In this document: positions 1-7,969 of the stretch, one piece after another
Position numbering within the stretch: position 1 is the first letter of the stretch
Layout: each line of letters starts with the position of its first letter
Assembly: GCA_017484165.1 (NCBI GenBank)
Contig: JAFUTP010000041.1
Coordinates: 26,580 to 90,579 of the forward strand
Length of the DNA: 64,000 bases
Direction: 5' to 3'
Source of the DNA: Cardiobacteriaceae bacterium
Lineage (GTDB): Bacteria > Pseudomonadota > Gammaproteobacteria > Cardiobacteriales > Cardiobacteriaceae
Translations under genes and position numbers: made by a program
Notes under the pieces: model-generated
Database searches by the model: none
What the model was told of the DNA's origin: nothing
Seen by the model: the letters and a program-made list of their open reading frames with translations, nothing else

Positions 1-91
1 TTTACCATCGTCATCCTGAGCGCAGCGAAGGATCTGTCAATATAGAGATTTTTCGCTTACGGCTCAAAATGACGAATTTCGTAGACACGCC
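1..91 (-). repeat. MITE-like element family 1, copy 1 (cut by window edge)
   Basis: This is the right part of the dispersed element, in reverse orientation (reading CGTCATCCTGAGC, then CGGCTCAAAATGACG, then a terminal GACACGCC). The outer left end lies outside the window. It lies 3' of the helicase gene. Forward orientation is defined here as GGGCGTGTCTAAAAATTC at the left and TTTAGATGCGCC at the right. Confidence 0.9.
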
Positions 92-124
92 AAAAATCAG
101 ACATAATGCTGACAATTGAACACA

Positions 125-3100
125 TTAGGCATTCTTATTTTTCGCCATATCCATCACCACTTTTTTAATCAACTCATAGTGCAGGGAATATTGGTTACTT
201 ATGCGTAAAATTTTACACCCTTCTGCTTTACAAATTAACTCTTTGCGCTTATCTCGGTATTTGGTTGCTTGGTCTTGATAATGTTCATCACCGTCTAATT
301 CGATAATTAAAACTGGTCTCTTGTTATCAAAAATTACAAAATCAAATTCTGCATTTTCGTAATATTCTTTATTTTTTTCTTCGAATGTAACAAAAAGCTT
401 ATTCATAGCTACATTTCTTTTAACGCTTAAATTTTCGCTATTACTTAACACCTGACTTACCGTTTTATAAAATTCTCTTTCGGAACTTGAATTATTCGAT
501 TTATTTTTATTGCGGTATTCAGTAAGAACTTTTATTACTTCTGATTTATTATTAGCAAGCGCATAATCAACTAAACTTTTGAGTTTATTGTTTTCTACTT
601 CTGTGTTAGGTATTCCCTCTTTATCTATAATTTTTGCGGAATATTTATCACTCAATTCGTTAATTGCATCGACATCGCAACAAATCACAAAGTTCCGTTT
701 AGCTCTGGTGGCAGCTACATTTATAATTTCAGAGTTATTTTTAATCCAGTTAAATGTGCTTGCAGCCGTGCTTTTCGCCACCGAAGGCGACAAAATCACC
801 GTGTCATATTCCGAACCTTGCACGCTATGAATTGTTCCTACCGAAACATTTGTTATACCGCGATTTTTTAATCTTTCATCAATCAAAGCCGCTTGATTGC
901 GAAAGGGCGAAATAACCGCAACTTGCTCCCCTAGAAACCTATCTTCGCTACACAATTCGGCTACACCTTCCGCTTCTTCATAAAAACAATTGCGCTCTGG
1001 ACCATATTGATTTGCAACTTGCACTATTTCTACCGCACCTTCTTGTCCTGCATTGTATTTCAATTGATTGTCATAGTAATGCAAATTGCTAAACGCGATA
1101 ATTTCTTCGGGACAGCGGTAATGATAAGAAAGTAGCACTTGTTTGCTATTTTTATCGGTTTTTGTCATTAAAGACAAGACACTCTCCCGAGTAAAGTCAT
1201 ACAAATCAGGACTATCAAACTCAAGATTTTTGGCAATTTTGAGCATTTGCCGCCGTTCTAAATTGATAATTGGGCGAAGTTGTTCGGTATCCCCAACTAA
1301 AAGTAAGCGTTTTGCCCGAATTATCGGAATTAGGGAGCTGGCAATATCGCATTGCCCCGCCTCATCCATTAAGCACAAATCAAAATGGGGATTGGCAGAG
1401 CCGATTTTTTCGGCAGAAAAGTTGGTTGTAATCCAAATCGGAAAAATTTTTTGCAATTTTTGAATATTTTCGTCTTTCTTTAAGTAAGCAACGAGTTTTT
1501 TACGGGCTGTGTCAAGTAAATTCGTTTCTAAAATTTCCAAAAAATCCACATAATCTTGGCTTGTTAATTTTTCTAACATCAGATAGCTGCGGTATTGGAT
1601 ATATTCCAAAAATTCCTGACTTTCAATTGCAGGAAAACATAGCTTTAATAATTCACTATCGGAAATATCATTTATTGCATCTTTTTTTGCTTGTAGCTCT
1701 GCAATTTTGGACTTGAAATATTCATTTAATTGATTATTTTCAGCATTTGTTTCTTGCCAAATTATTAAATTTTGCAATTCTTCGCTAATTTGCAATTTTT
1801 CTTCATATTTATCGATAATTTCGGATATTTCATAGCATTTTTTCATCACGAAATATTGCCGCTTCTTTATTTCTTTACTGCTTAATTTCGGCTTGTCTTT
1901 AATTTCTTGATAAATATTTTTCAAATAAATTATGCTTTTTTCTAATTCAGATTGGTTTCCGACCCGAAAAATCGGTAAAAACAGGTCTCTTTTGGCAGTT
2001 TTCAGGCTTGTAAATTTTTCCATTATTGCTTCTAGTGCTTTATTATTATTAGAGCAAATCAAGCAAGTTTTCTCGTTAAAAAATTGCGAGAAGATTATAT
2101 TAAGAATAGTTTGAGTTTTGCCCGTTCCAGGCGGTCCCGCGCAATAAGTTACATCTTCCCGCAGGGCATTGAACACGCATCTCAACTGGTCGATGTTGAT
2201 TTTGTTGTCATAAGTAATGAGAGTTGTATTTCTTTTTGCACCGCCGCGGCGAGTTTTTATTCCTAAATATGCTTTAAGCGGCATAGTTAAAGCATTATTT
2301 TCAATCATATTTTGAATACTTGCCCGCACCTCATTAAATTTCAAAAAAAATGAAAATTCAATTTCCATAAATTCAGGACGGGTATTTATTTTCCTATATC
2401 TTCCGATTATTTGTTCTAAACGGTAAATATAAGCTTCTTTTTTATCTTGAAAATTTTTAACAAAATTATCAGCTCCTGCTTTATCAATAGTTTCAATTAA
2501 AAAATTGCGGTTGAATAAAAATTCTGGATTTATACTTAATTCTTGTTTTTCAATATTAAAAAATACTTCTTGATAGACGATAACGGTATTTTTATTCCCG
2601 CTAGTGATTGATAAAACATTAAAAATCAAGTGGATAATTTTCTGTTGATGAAGATTTTTAGTTTCTTTGTCCTTATCTAATAAATAACGGCAAAGATTTT
2701 TACTCTGTTCTAGATTTAATTTTACACTCTTATTAGCAGAAAAAGTATCCATATCAATTCCTGCAAGCATTATTCCGCTTTTTTGCTCTTCGCTTTTATT
2801 TAATTGCAAACATTGTTCTAAATAAAGAAAAACATTATTTTTAGATAAAAGTATTCCGAGAAAATCATCTTGTTTATCCAGCTCTTCTAATTTTTTAATT
2901 AGCCTCTCTGGCACTTGATAAGATAATTCATAAATATAACGGCAGTGAAAAATAGCATTAAAAAATATCTTGCGGTTATATAAAATTCCATCTCCATCAC
3001 GAGTATTAAACATATCACCTTGCAAGATTTTCCGTGAAAAATCAATATCTTTTACCGCAAAAAAGAAATAATGCTCTTCCTTTTTTTGGTTCAAATAACC

Positions 3101-3178
3101 CAAATAAAGCCATTTCCCCTGAATTATTGCTTGGGAAATAATGAATGCAATTTCTTTTTCGGGCATCTTTGAACGCAT
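125..3178 (-). CDS. SF1 (UPF1/DNA2-like) helicase with C-terminal DUF2726/nuclease-like domain
   Basis: A 1017-residue protein with the motifs of the UPF1/DNA2 branch of superfamily 1 helicases. The Walker A motif GPPGTGKT is near residue 347, Walker B DEAGQ near 605, then GDTEQLRP, a YRCPEEI motif, the Q-rich IHSVQGSEYD motif and AATRAKRN. The last ~120 residues resemble DUF2726, a PD-(D/E)XK-like fold, with FDFVI and LIIELDGDEH. It is therefore probably an ATP-driven nucleic-acid translocase fused to a nuclease-like module. The start is ATG 3178 or ATG 3166. It lies 14 nt after the Fic gene on the same strand and is probably cotranscribed. Helicases of this layout occur in defence and mobile islands, but a defence role here is inference. 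Confidence 0.8.
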   Translation of the reverse strand: MRSKMPEKEIAFIISQAIIQGKWLYLGYLNQKKEEHYFFFAVKDIDFSRKILQGDMFNTRDGDGILYNRKIFFNAIFHCRYIYELSYQVPERLIKKLEELDKQDDFLGILLSKNNVFLYLEQCLQLNKSEEQKSGIMLAGIDMDTFSANKSVKLNLEQSKNLCRYLLDKDKETKNLHQQKIIHLIFNVLSITSGNKNTVIVYQEVFFNIEKQELSINPEFLFNRNFLIETIDKAGADNFVKNFQDKKEAYIYRLEQIIGRYRKINTRPEFMEIEFSFFLKFNEVRASIQNMIENNALTMPLKAYLGIKTRRGGAKRNTTLITYDNKINIDQLRCVFNALREDVTYCAGPPGTGKTQTILNIIFSQFFNEKTCLICSNNNKALEAIMEKFTSLKTAKRDLFLPIFRVGNQSELEKSIIYLKNIYQEIKDKPKLSSKEIKKRQYFVMKKCYEISEIIDKYEEKLQISEELQNLIIWQETNAENNQLNEYFKSKIAELQAKKDAINDISDSELLKLCFPAIESQEFLEYIQYRSYLMLEKLTSQDYVDFLEILETNLLDTARKKLVAYLKKDENIQKLQKIFPIWITTNFSAEKIGSANPHFDLCLMDEAGQCDIASSLIPIIRAKRLLLVGDTEQLRPIINLERRQMLKIAKNLEFDSPDLYDFTRESVLSLMTKTDKNSKQVLLSYHYRCPEEIIAFSNLHYYDNQLKYNAGQEGAVEIVQVANQYGPERNCFYEEAEGVAELCSEDRFLGEQVAVISPFRNQAALIDERLKNRGITNVSVGTIHSVQGSEYDTVILSPSVAKSTAASTFNWIKNNSEIINVAATRAKRNFVICCDVDAINELSDKYSAKIIDKEGIPNTEVENNKLKSLVDYALANNKSEVIKVLTEYRNKNKSNNSSSEREFYKTVSQVLSNSENLSVKRNVAMNKLFVTFEEKNKEYYENAEFDFVIFDNKRPVLIIELDGDEHYQDQATKYRDKRKELICKAEGCKILRISNQYSLHYELIKKVVMDMAKNKNA

Positions 3179-3192
3179 TTATTTTTCACTCT

Positions 3193-3828
3193 TCAATCTT
3201 TTTTTAACAACTCTTCCAGCTTAAATTCGCGATAATTTTCATATAAATAACTTTGGTCAATACCGCGAGAATAGATATAAAAGTCATCGATTTTATCGGT
3301 CATTGCTGACTTTAATAAATATTTTATCTCAATATCTCGCACGGGACTTCTTTCCATTGCCAAAAGATAGTCTTCCTTATTTATTTTTTGCCACTCTACG
3401 ACTTGTTTTATTTCGCTCTTAAATATTAAATCTAGCCATATTCGCATACTTCTACCATTACCTTCTCGGAATGGATGTAAGATATTCATTTCCACATATT
3501 TTTCTACTATTTGCTCAAATGTTTGCTGCGGCATTTTTTCTACTTCGAGGATAGAACTTGCAAGATACATTGCCGAGGCAAAACGAAAATTTCCTTTGGC
3601 AATATTAACTTCTCTGATTTTTCCTGCAAAATCATAGATATCCGCAAATAAAAAATGATGAATAGCAGCAAGCATTGCAAAACTACCAGCCGCATATTTA
3701 TCCAAAATCGGATTATTGAATAACTCTGCTGCTTTTTGTTTGCTTATTTTTTCTTCTTGAATGGCTAGCTCAATGGGATTTTTAAGCCCTAATTTATTCC
3801 CTAAAAGTTCTATTTCACAAAATGGCAT
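3193..3828 (-). CDS. Fic-domain AMP transferase, class III (C-terminal inhibitory motif)
   Basis: A 211-residue Fic protein. The catalytic loop HPFREGNGR is at about residues 118-126, with His118 as the expected base. Fic enzymes move AMP from ATP to a target hydroxyl; the similarly sized Neisseria NmFic and its relatives act on gyrase and topoisomerase IV. The auto-inhibitory motif (S/T)xxxE(G/N) appears as SYLYEN at about 193-198, near the C-terminus. That is the class III arrangement, in which activity is held off in cis. No FicA antitoxin gene precedes it. The start codon is 2 nt after the stop of the 163-residue gene, so translation is probably coupled. The target is unknown. Confidence 0.88.
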   Translation of the reverse strand: MPFCEIELLGNKLGLKNPIELAIQEEKISKQKAAELFNNPILDKYAAGSFAMLAAIHHFLFADIYDFAGKIREVNIAKGNFRFASAMYLASSILEVEKMPQQTFEQIVEKYVEMNILHPFREGNGRSMRIWLDLIFKSEIKQVVEWQKINKEDYLLAMERSPVRDIEIKYLLKSAMTDKIDDFYIYSRGIDQSYLYENYREFKLEELLKKD

Positions 3829-3830
3829 TT

Positions 3831-4322
3831 TTATTTATTTCCTGCTTTCCAAACAAATACCCCTCTACTTTGAGCCAATGTTTTTGTAAGCGTCAAAAAC
3901 TTTTTGCTTGGATTGTAAAAATAAACCGAAAATTGACTTGAAATTGACAGCATTGAGTTTTCTTGCCTAAATAAAACAATTGTTGATAAATGTCCTTTTC
4001 GGATAGATTTTTGAATTAGTTTTGCAATTTTTTCAAACGGTAAATCAACCAAATTTTTACCAAATGGATATTTATTTATATCTTGACCGTTATATTTTTC
4101 AGGATATTGCCCAACATATATTTCAGCTGGGAAATAAGCTAATAATTTCAAAACTATTTCCGCAATATCTTTACTGAATTTATCTAAATAATGTGTTAAG
4201 AAATAATCTTCTAATTCGGAATATCTCTCGTGCATTTTTTTTGACACTCTTTGCGGTAAATAATCTACTACATAACAGTCAGTTTCAAAGAGTTTATCGA
4301 TTAGCTCTTCTACCTCTTTCAT
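3831..4322 (-). CDS. Hypothetical protein, candidate immunity protein
   Basis: A 163-residue protein, soluble in appearance, with no signal peptide, no membrane segment and no family I recognise. The N-terminal half is acidic and helical in character (MKEVEELIDKLFETD). It sits 14 nt after the exported toxin-like gene and 2 nt before fic, all on the minus strand. In polymorphic toxin loci the gene directly after the toxin normally encodes its immunity protein, so this is the best positional candidate. That assignment rests on gene order only. An alternative is a partner of the Fic protein. Confidence 0.6.
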   Translation of the reverse strand: MKEVEELIDKLFETDCYVVDYLPQRVSKKMHERYSELEDYFLTHYLDKFSKDIAEIVLKLLAYFPAEIYVGQYPEKYNGQDINKYPFGKNLVDLPFEKIAKLIQKSIRKGHLSTIVLFRQENSMLSISSQFSVYFYNPSKKFLTLTKTLAQSRGVFVWKAGNK

Positions 4323-4336
4323 ATGATCATCTCTGA

Positions 4337-5134
4337 TTATTTACCAGTTACAAAACCCTTCTCATCAAGGGTAGCTATACGGTTTCCATTCCCTTTATTG
4401 TCTTTTAATTTCCACTTACTACCTGCACCGTGTCCAGTTTCATCTTTTTCAATACGCCATCCTGTTTTTGGTTCTTTGAACCCTTTAACATTTTTTATTT
4501 TGTCTGTGAATTTTGATAAATCTACTTCACCATTTTTGCCAAATAATCGTTTAGGAATTTTTCCTTTTGCTTCTTCTATTTCTTTCTGTTTTGAGTATTG
4601 GTTATATTCTTCAGCCGTTGTTGCAATATTTTTTGACTTATATTTATTTCTAAAATCTTGCTCTGCTTGTGCAGGATTATTTTGCACTGTTGTAATAAAT
4701 TTATATACCTCTTCTTCATTTATACCTAACACATATTTCATTATGGTATAAATTTCACCGACATCTTGTCTCACAATTGCATTTAGCAAACTAATATAAA
4801 TACTATCTAATATTTCAGTTGTTCTAACCCTATTTATTAACCTATTGCCGAATATAGCGGTAGCACTTCTAACTTCTATTTCTTGCTTTGTATTACCACA
4901 CAATTGTTTTACAACTTCTTCTTGTTCAGACAATAAATCATTTCTTTCTTGATAAGACAAGCTACGCTTATCACCATTTTCTTGCACATAGACAGTTCGA
5001 GAAAAATCAGACATTTTTGCCACATTATTTCTCGCAATCTGACATCTTTCTTCACGGCTAATAACACCTTCTCTGTTATCAGCTAATGAAATGCTAGAAA
5101 AAGCTATCAACAAAATAAGGAATTGTTTTTTCAT
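4337..5134 (-). CDS. Exported protein with polymorphic-toxin-like C-terminus
   Basis: A 265-residue protein with a Sec signal peptide (MKKQFLILLIAFSSISLA). It is followed by a segment with two cysteines (about C31 and C79) around an ARNN..L..ER pattern, like small periplasmic proteins of gammaproteobacteria. The last 40 residues, about 226-265, contain WRIEKD, HGAGSKWKLKD and NRIATLDEKG. This pattern recalls the C-terminal toxin module of CDI/Rhs-type effectors (Ntox21-like), seen from memory and not by search. An SD (GGAG) lies 7-8 nt before ATG 5134. It starts 22 nt after ibaG, so it may ride on mla transcription. No CdiB, Rhs or VgrG is visible. If the toxin reading is wrong, it is a lineage-specific periplasmic protein. 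Confidence 0.6.
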   Translation of the reverse strand: MKKQFLILLIAFSSISLADNREGVISREERCQIARNNVAKMSDFSRTVYVQENGDKRSLSYQERNDLLSEQEEVVKQLCGNTKQEIEVRSATAIFGNRLINRVRTTEILDSIYISLLNAIVRQDVGEIYTIMKYVLGINEEEVYKFITTVQNNPAQAEQDFRNKYKSKNIATTAEEYNQYSKQKEIEEAKGKIPKRLFGKNGEVDLSKFTDKIKNVKGFKEPKTGWRIEKDETGHGAGSKWKLKDNKGNGNRIATLDEKGFVTGK

Positions 5135-5156
5135 TTAGATCTCCAATTGTTTTTTC

Positions 5157-5381
5157 TCACACTCTTGTCTTTATTTTCACCGCATGAATTTCGTTAGTTG
5201 CGATTAAATCTTCCAATGCTTTTAGGACCATTCGGTGTTGTTCTATACGGCTGATGTCGCGGAATTTCTCGCTTTGGACTTCGATTGCGGCATAAGTTCC
5301 GTCAAGACCGTCTTCCATACTAATTTTTATTTCACAACTTCCTAGTTTTTCAAGCACCCTCTTTCTTATTTTTTCTTGCAC
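5157..5381 (-). CDS. ibaG: BolA-family protein IbaG
   Basis: A 74-residue BolA/IbaG family member. GTYAAIEVQSEKF and the helix IEQHRMVLKAL followed by HAVKIKT match the family core. BolA-type proteins bind monothiol glutaredoxins through a shared [2Fe-2S] cluster; IbaG is linked to acid stress and is usually the last gene of the mla operon, as here. The start is GTG 5381, because GAGGAAT lies just upstream, overlapping the mlaB stop region. Length is normal for the family (E. coli IbaG is 84 residues). The accessory toxin-like gene follows after 22 nt. Confidence 0.85.
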   Translation of the reverse strand: MQEKIRKRVLEKLGSCEIKISMEDGLDGTYAAIEVQSEKFRDISRIEQHRMVLKALEDLIATNEIHAVKIKTRV

Positions 5382-5383
5382 TC

Positions 5384-5707
5384 TTATTCCTCTTTTTCCG
5401 AATTTTTAATTATTTCTGTCAAGCCGTATAAATCCAAAAGTTTTGCCAAATCTCTGCTGATATTTTCCCAGCTAGTTTTTATTCCGAATTTGCCCAGCTC
5501 GCGAACGAGCCAAATAAAACTTGCGATTGCCGCACTGTCGCAATTTTCCAAACTGCTGCAATCGATTTTTACCGTATTTGGCAATTGGCGGACTTCTTTG
5601 ATATCGAATTGCGCAAACTTTTTCCCAGATAAGGATTTGCTGGATACAACAGACGGCAGAACCAGTCTGCCGTCCTTATCAATTATTCCGAGTGCTGTGT
5701 TAATCAT
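5384..5707 (-). CDS. mlaB: MlaB, STAS-domain subunit of phospholipid ABC transporter
   Basis: A 107-residue STAS-domain protein. The central segment VKIDCSSLENCDSAAIASF holds the conserved Asp-Ser of the anti-sigma-factor-antagonist fold. MlaB binds MlaF on the cytoplasmic side and stabilises the MlaFE complex. Its ATG overlaps the mlaC stop (ATGA), implying translational coupling. Sequence divergence among MlaB proteins is high, so operon position carries much of the assignment. Confidence 0.85.
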   Translation of the reverse strand: MINTALGIIDKDGRLVLPSVVSSKSLSGKKFAQFDIKEVRQLPNTVKIDCSSLENCDSAAIASFIWLVRELGKFGIKTSWENISRDLAKLLDLYGLTEIIKNSEKEE

Positions 5708-6297
5708 TGCATCGTTTTCATTTTTGCAATTAGGGCATCAACACCAGAGGCTTGAATTTCACCGTCGAATGTGGTGCGGTAACCGCTAATGAGCGAAACA
5801 TTCGAGAAAGTCGCGTCATAGAGTTTCCAAACACCGCCGTCATACCAAAGCGCAAATTCAATTTGATTGGTTTGCCCGTTATTAACAACTTGCGCCCGCA
5901 CCTTTGCCCGTTGATATTGATCGACGGTTGGCGTGCCAATAACGCTAATTTGCGCGTTGGTGTATTCCGTCCAAGATTTGGAATAAACACGGATAAGCAA
6001 TTCACGGAAAGCATCGCGGAAAGCTTCGAATTTGCCAGCCGCCTTGACCGACTGCAAATGCCGACCGAGAGCTATTTCAGCCATTTTGTCGAATGCCATA
6101 TTTGGCGCGACACGGGAATTGACAAATTGATTAAACGCTGCTGGATTGCCTGCATAAGTTGCTTGATTGGCGCGCAATTCGGCAATTAGCGTATTGGTTT
6201 GTGCTTCAACCGTTGCTTTGGCATCTTCGCCCGTTGCCGCTGCAACCGCAAGACCGCAAGCGCAAGCAAGTGCGCAACTAAGTAAGAGTTTTTTCAT
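5704..6297 (-). CDS. mlaC: MlaC, periplasmic phospholipid-binding shuttle
   Basis: A 197-residue MlaC/Ttg2D family protein with a cleavable signal peptide (MKKLLLSCALACACGLAVAA). It ferries phospholipids between the outer-membrane MlaA complex and the inner-membrane MlaFEDB complex. Supporting features are the VAPNMAFDKMAEIALGRH segment, FRELLIRVYSKSWTEY, and WKLYDATFSNVSLISGYR, all typical of the family. AAGGAG precedes ATG 6297. It follows mlaD by 57 nt and overlaps mlaB by 4 nt. No mlaA is present in this window. Confidence 0.92.
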   Translation of the reverse strand: MKKLLLSCALACACGLAVAAATGEDAKATVEAQTNTLIAELRANQATYAGNPAAFNQFVNSRVAPNMAFDKMAEIALGRHLQSVKAAGKFEAFRDAFRELLIRVYSKSWTEYTNAQISVIGTPTVDQYQRAKVRAQVVNNGQTNQIEFALWYDGGVWKLYDATFSNVSLISGYRTTFDGEIQASGVDALIAKMKTMQ

Positions 6298-6354
6298 ATT
6301 GATTGACTCCTTGTGTGTGAAAAAGAATTTTGCTTAAAGGTTAAGTATGACAAG

Positions 6355-7167
6355 CTATTGTTTCATTGTCATATTGCTGACAAATTGCTGGATAAGTTTT
6401 TCCAAAACTACCGCTGAATTTGCATATTGAAATTCGCCACCGTCGGTTAAATATGCCGTTTCACCGCCTGGTGTAATCCCGATATATTTTCCACCGATAA
6501 GACTTGTTGATAAAACATCGGCACTGCTATCAAGCGGAATTTTTCCATATTGCGCGTCGATTTCCATCGTAACTACCGCCTGAAATGTATTTTGGTCGAG
6601 TTGCACACTGCTTACTCTGCCAATTTGCACGCCGCTTTGTTTTACGGGAGTATCAACCGCAATACCACTTGCATCGGTAAATTTTGCCGTTAATTTGTAG
6701 AACTTTTCGGGATACATAATTCCGCCGCCTGCAAACTGCTGTAAGACTTTTTCCAAAACCAGCGAGCCGCCCGTATTGGCAATTTTTCCGCCGTCTGCGA
6801 GATTTTTACCGCTAATGCCGCGATTTATCCCAACATATCTTTCACCGAGCAAGCCCGAAGTAAGAATTTGTGCTCCGCTGTCAGACGGTATTAAAAAATC
6901 GCTGGCTATGATGAGTTCGACTGAAGTTTTACCGTCTTTTAATAATTCAACTTGTCCGACTCGACCGATTTGCACGCCTGCCATCGAAACTTTTGCATCT
7001 TTACCAAGTCCGCCAATATCACCAAAAATCGCCGTTACGCGATAAACATTTTGCGGATTAAACGCTCCTAAATTGCTCGCCTTAAAGCCCAAGAAAAACA
7101 AAGCTGCCAAAGCAAGAATGACAAAAAATCCTACCGCTGCTGTGTATGAAGAATTGTGATTTTTCAT
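6355..7167 (-). CDS. mlaD: MlaD with two tandem MCE domains
   Basis: A 270-residue inner-membrane-anchored protein: a short cytoplasmic tail, one transmembrane helix (about 9-28), then periplasm. MlaD hexamers form the lipid channel of the Mla transporter. A normal MlaD has one MCE domain and about 160-230 residues. Here the unit is present twice: MCE 1 at about 41-116 (AGVQIGRVGQVEL, GLLGERYVGI) and MCE 2 at about 156-231 (SGVQIGRVSSVQL, SLIGGKYIGI). Each is followed by the same helix, SLVLEKVLQQF (135-145) and AVVLEKLIQQF (252-262). The duplication offset is about 115-117 residues. Gene order mlaE-mlaD-mlaC confirms identity. Confidence 0.93.
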   Translation of the reverse strand: MKNHNSSYTAAVGFFVILALAALFFLGFKASNLGAFNPQNVYRVTAIFGDIGGLGKDAKVSMAGVQIGRVGQVELLKDGKTSVELIIASDFLIPSDSGAQILTSGLLGERYVGINRGISGKNLADGGKIANTGGSLVLEKVLQQFAGGGIMYPEKFYKLTAKFTDASGIAVDTPVKQSGVQIGRVSSVQLDQNTFQAVVTMEIDAQYGKIPLDSSADVLSTSLIGGKYIGITPGGETAYLTDGGEFQYANSAVVLEKLIQQFVSNMTMKQ

Positions 7168-7201
7168 TTATTTATTTCCGTGTTGCTATTTATTGCGACT
7201 A

Positions 7202-7969
7202 CTACATACCGAACATCAAGGCGGTAAGCAAAAAGTCCGCTGCCAAAATCGCCAAAGATGAAGAAACTACCGTTTTTGTCGTTGCAAGTCCCAAGCCTTG
7301 CGCGCCTTGCGGAGCATAAAAACCGTAATAAACCGCAATCGCTGCGCACAATGCTCCGAATACCAAGGATTTCACGATTACACCTAAAAAGATATTGTGA
7401 AAAAATTCCACTCCGCGCTGCAATTGTGCCCAGAACATCGCACCGTCTAAACCTAAACGAGTGCCGACGAAATATCCGCCCATCATTGCCACCGCGACGA
7501 ATATCAAAGCCAAAGCAGGCAGCGCAAAAAATGCTCCGTAAAACCGCGAAACTCCGACCCGCGCTATTGGTTCAATCCCCATCATTTCAATTGCGGCAAG
7601 TTGTTCGGTTGCCTGCATCAAACCGATTTCCGCGGTAATTGCCGAACCAGCCCGACCCGCAAATAAAAGCGCACTCACCACCGCTCCGAGTTCGCGCATC
7701 AAAGCAAGTGCGACCAAAGTTGCCGTCGCGCTCTCCGCGCCAAAAGTTTGCATATTGACAAAAGCTTGCAAAGCTAAAACCATTCCGACAAAAAGCCCAG
7801 AGAGCAAAATTATCGGTAGCGATAAAACCGCCGAGTTATAAAAAGCACGGATAAATTCCATCGGGCGACGGAAAATTTCCCAAGAAGAGGCAAGTAGTTC
7901 AATAAAAAATAAAGAAAAACGCCCCAAATGCGACACAGCACGAAATACCGTGCGAGAAACAATAAACAT
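7202..7969 (-). CDS. mlaE: MlaE, permease of phospholipid ABC transporter
   Basis: A 255-residue MlaE/YrbE permease with about five membrane segments. The conserved core ALMRELGAVVSALLFAGRAGSAITAEIG, shown here only by position (about residues 88-115), holds the MlaF-coupling helix; AIEMMGIEPI follows. It forms the membrane dimer through which phospholipids pass between MlaD and the inner membrane. Its ATG overlaps the mlaF stop by 1 nt (TAATG), indicating coupled translation. Confidence 0.95.
   Translation of the reverse strand: MFIVSRTVFRAVSHLGRFSLFFIELLASSWEIFRRPMEFIRAFYNSAVLSLPIILLSGLFVGMVLALQAFVNMQTFGAESATATLVALALMRELGAVVSALLFAGRAGSAITAEIGLMQATEQLAAIEMMGIEPIARVGVSRFYGAFFALPALALIFVAVAMMGGYFVGTRLGLDGAMFWAQLQRGVEFFHNIFLGVIVKSLVFGALCAAIAVYYGFYAPQGAQGLGLATTKTVVSSSLAILAADFLLTALMFGM

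Noticed and set aside
5376..6189. Plus-strand frames opposite mlaB and mlaC
   Set aside because: They are antisense shadows of well-supported mla genes.
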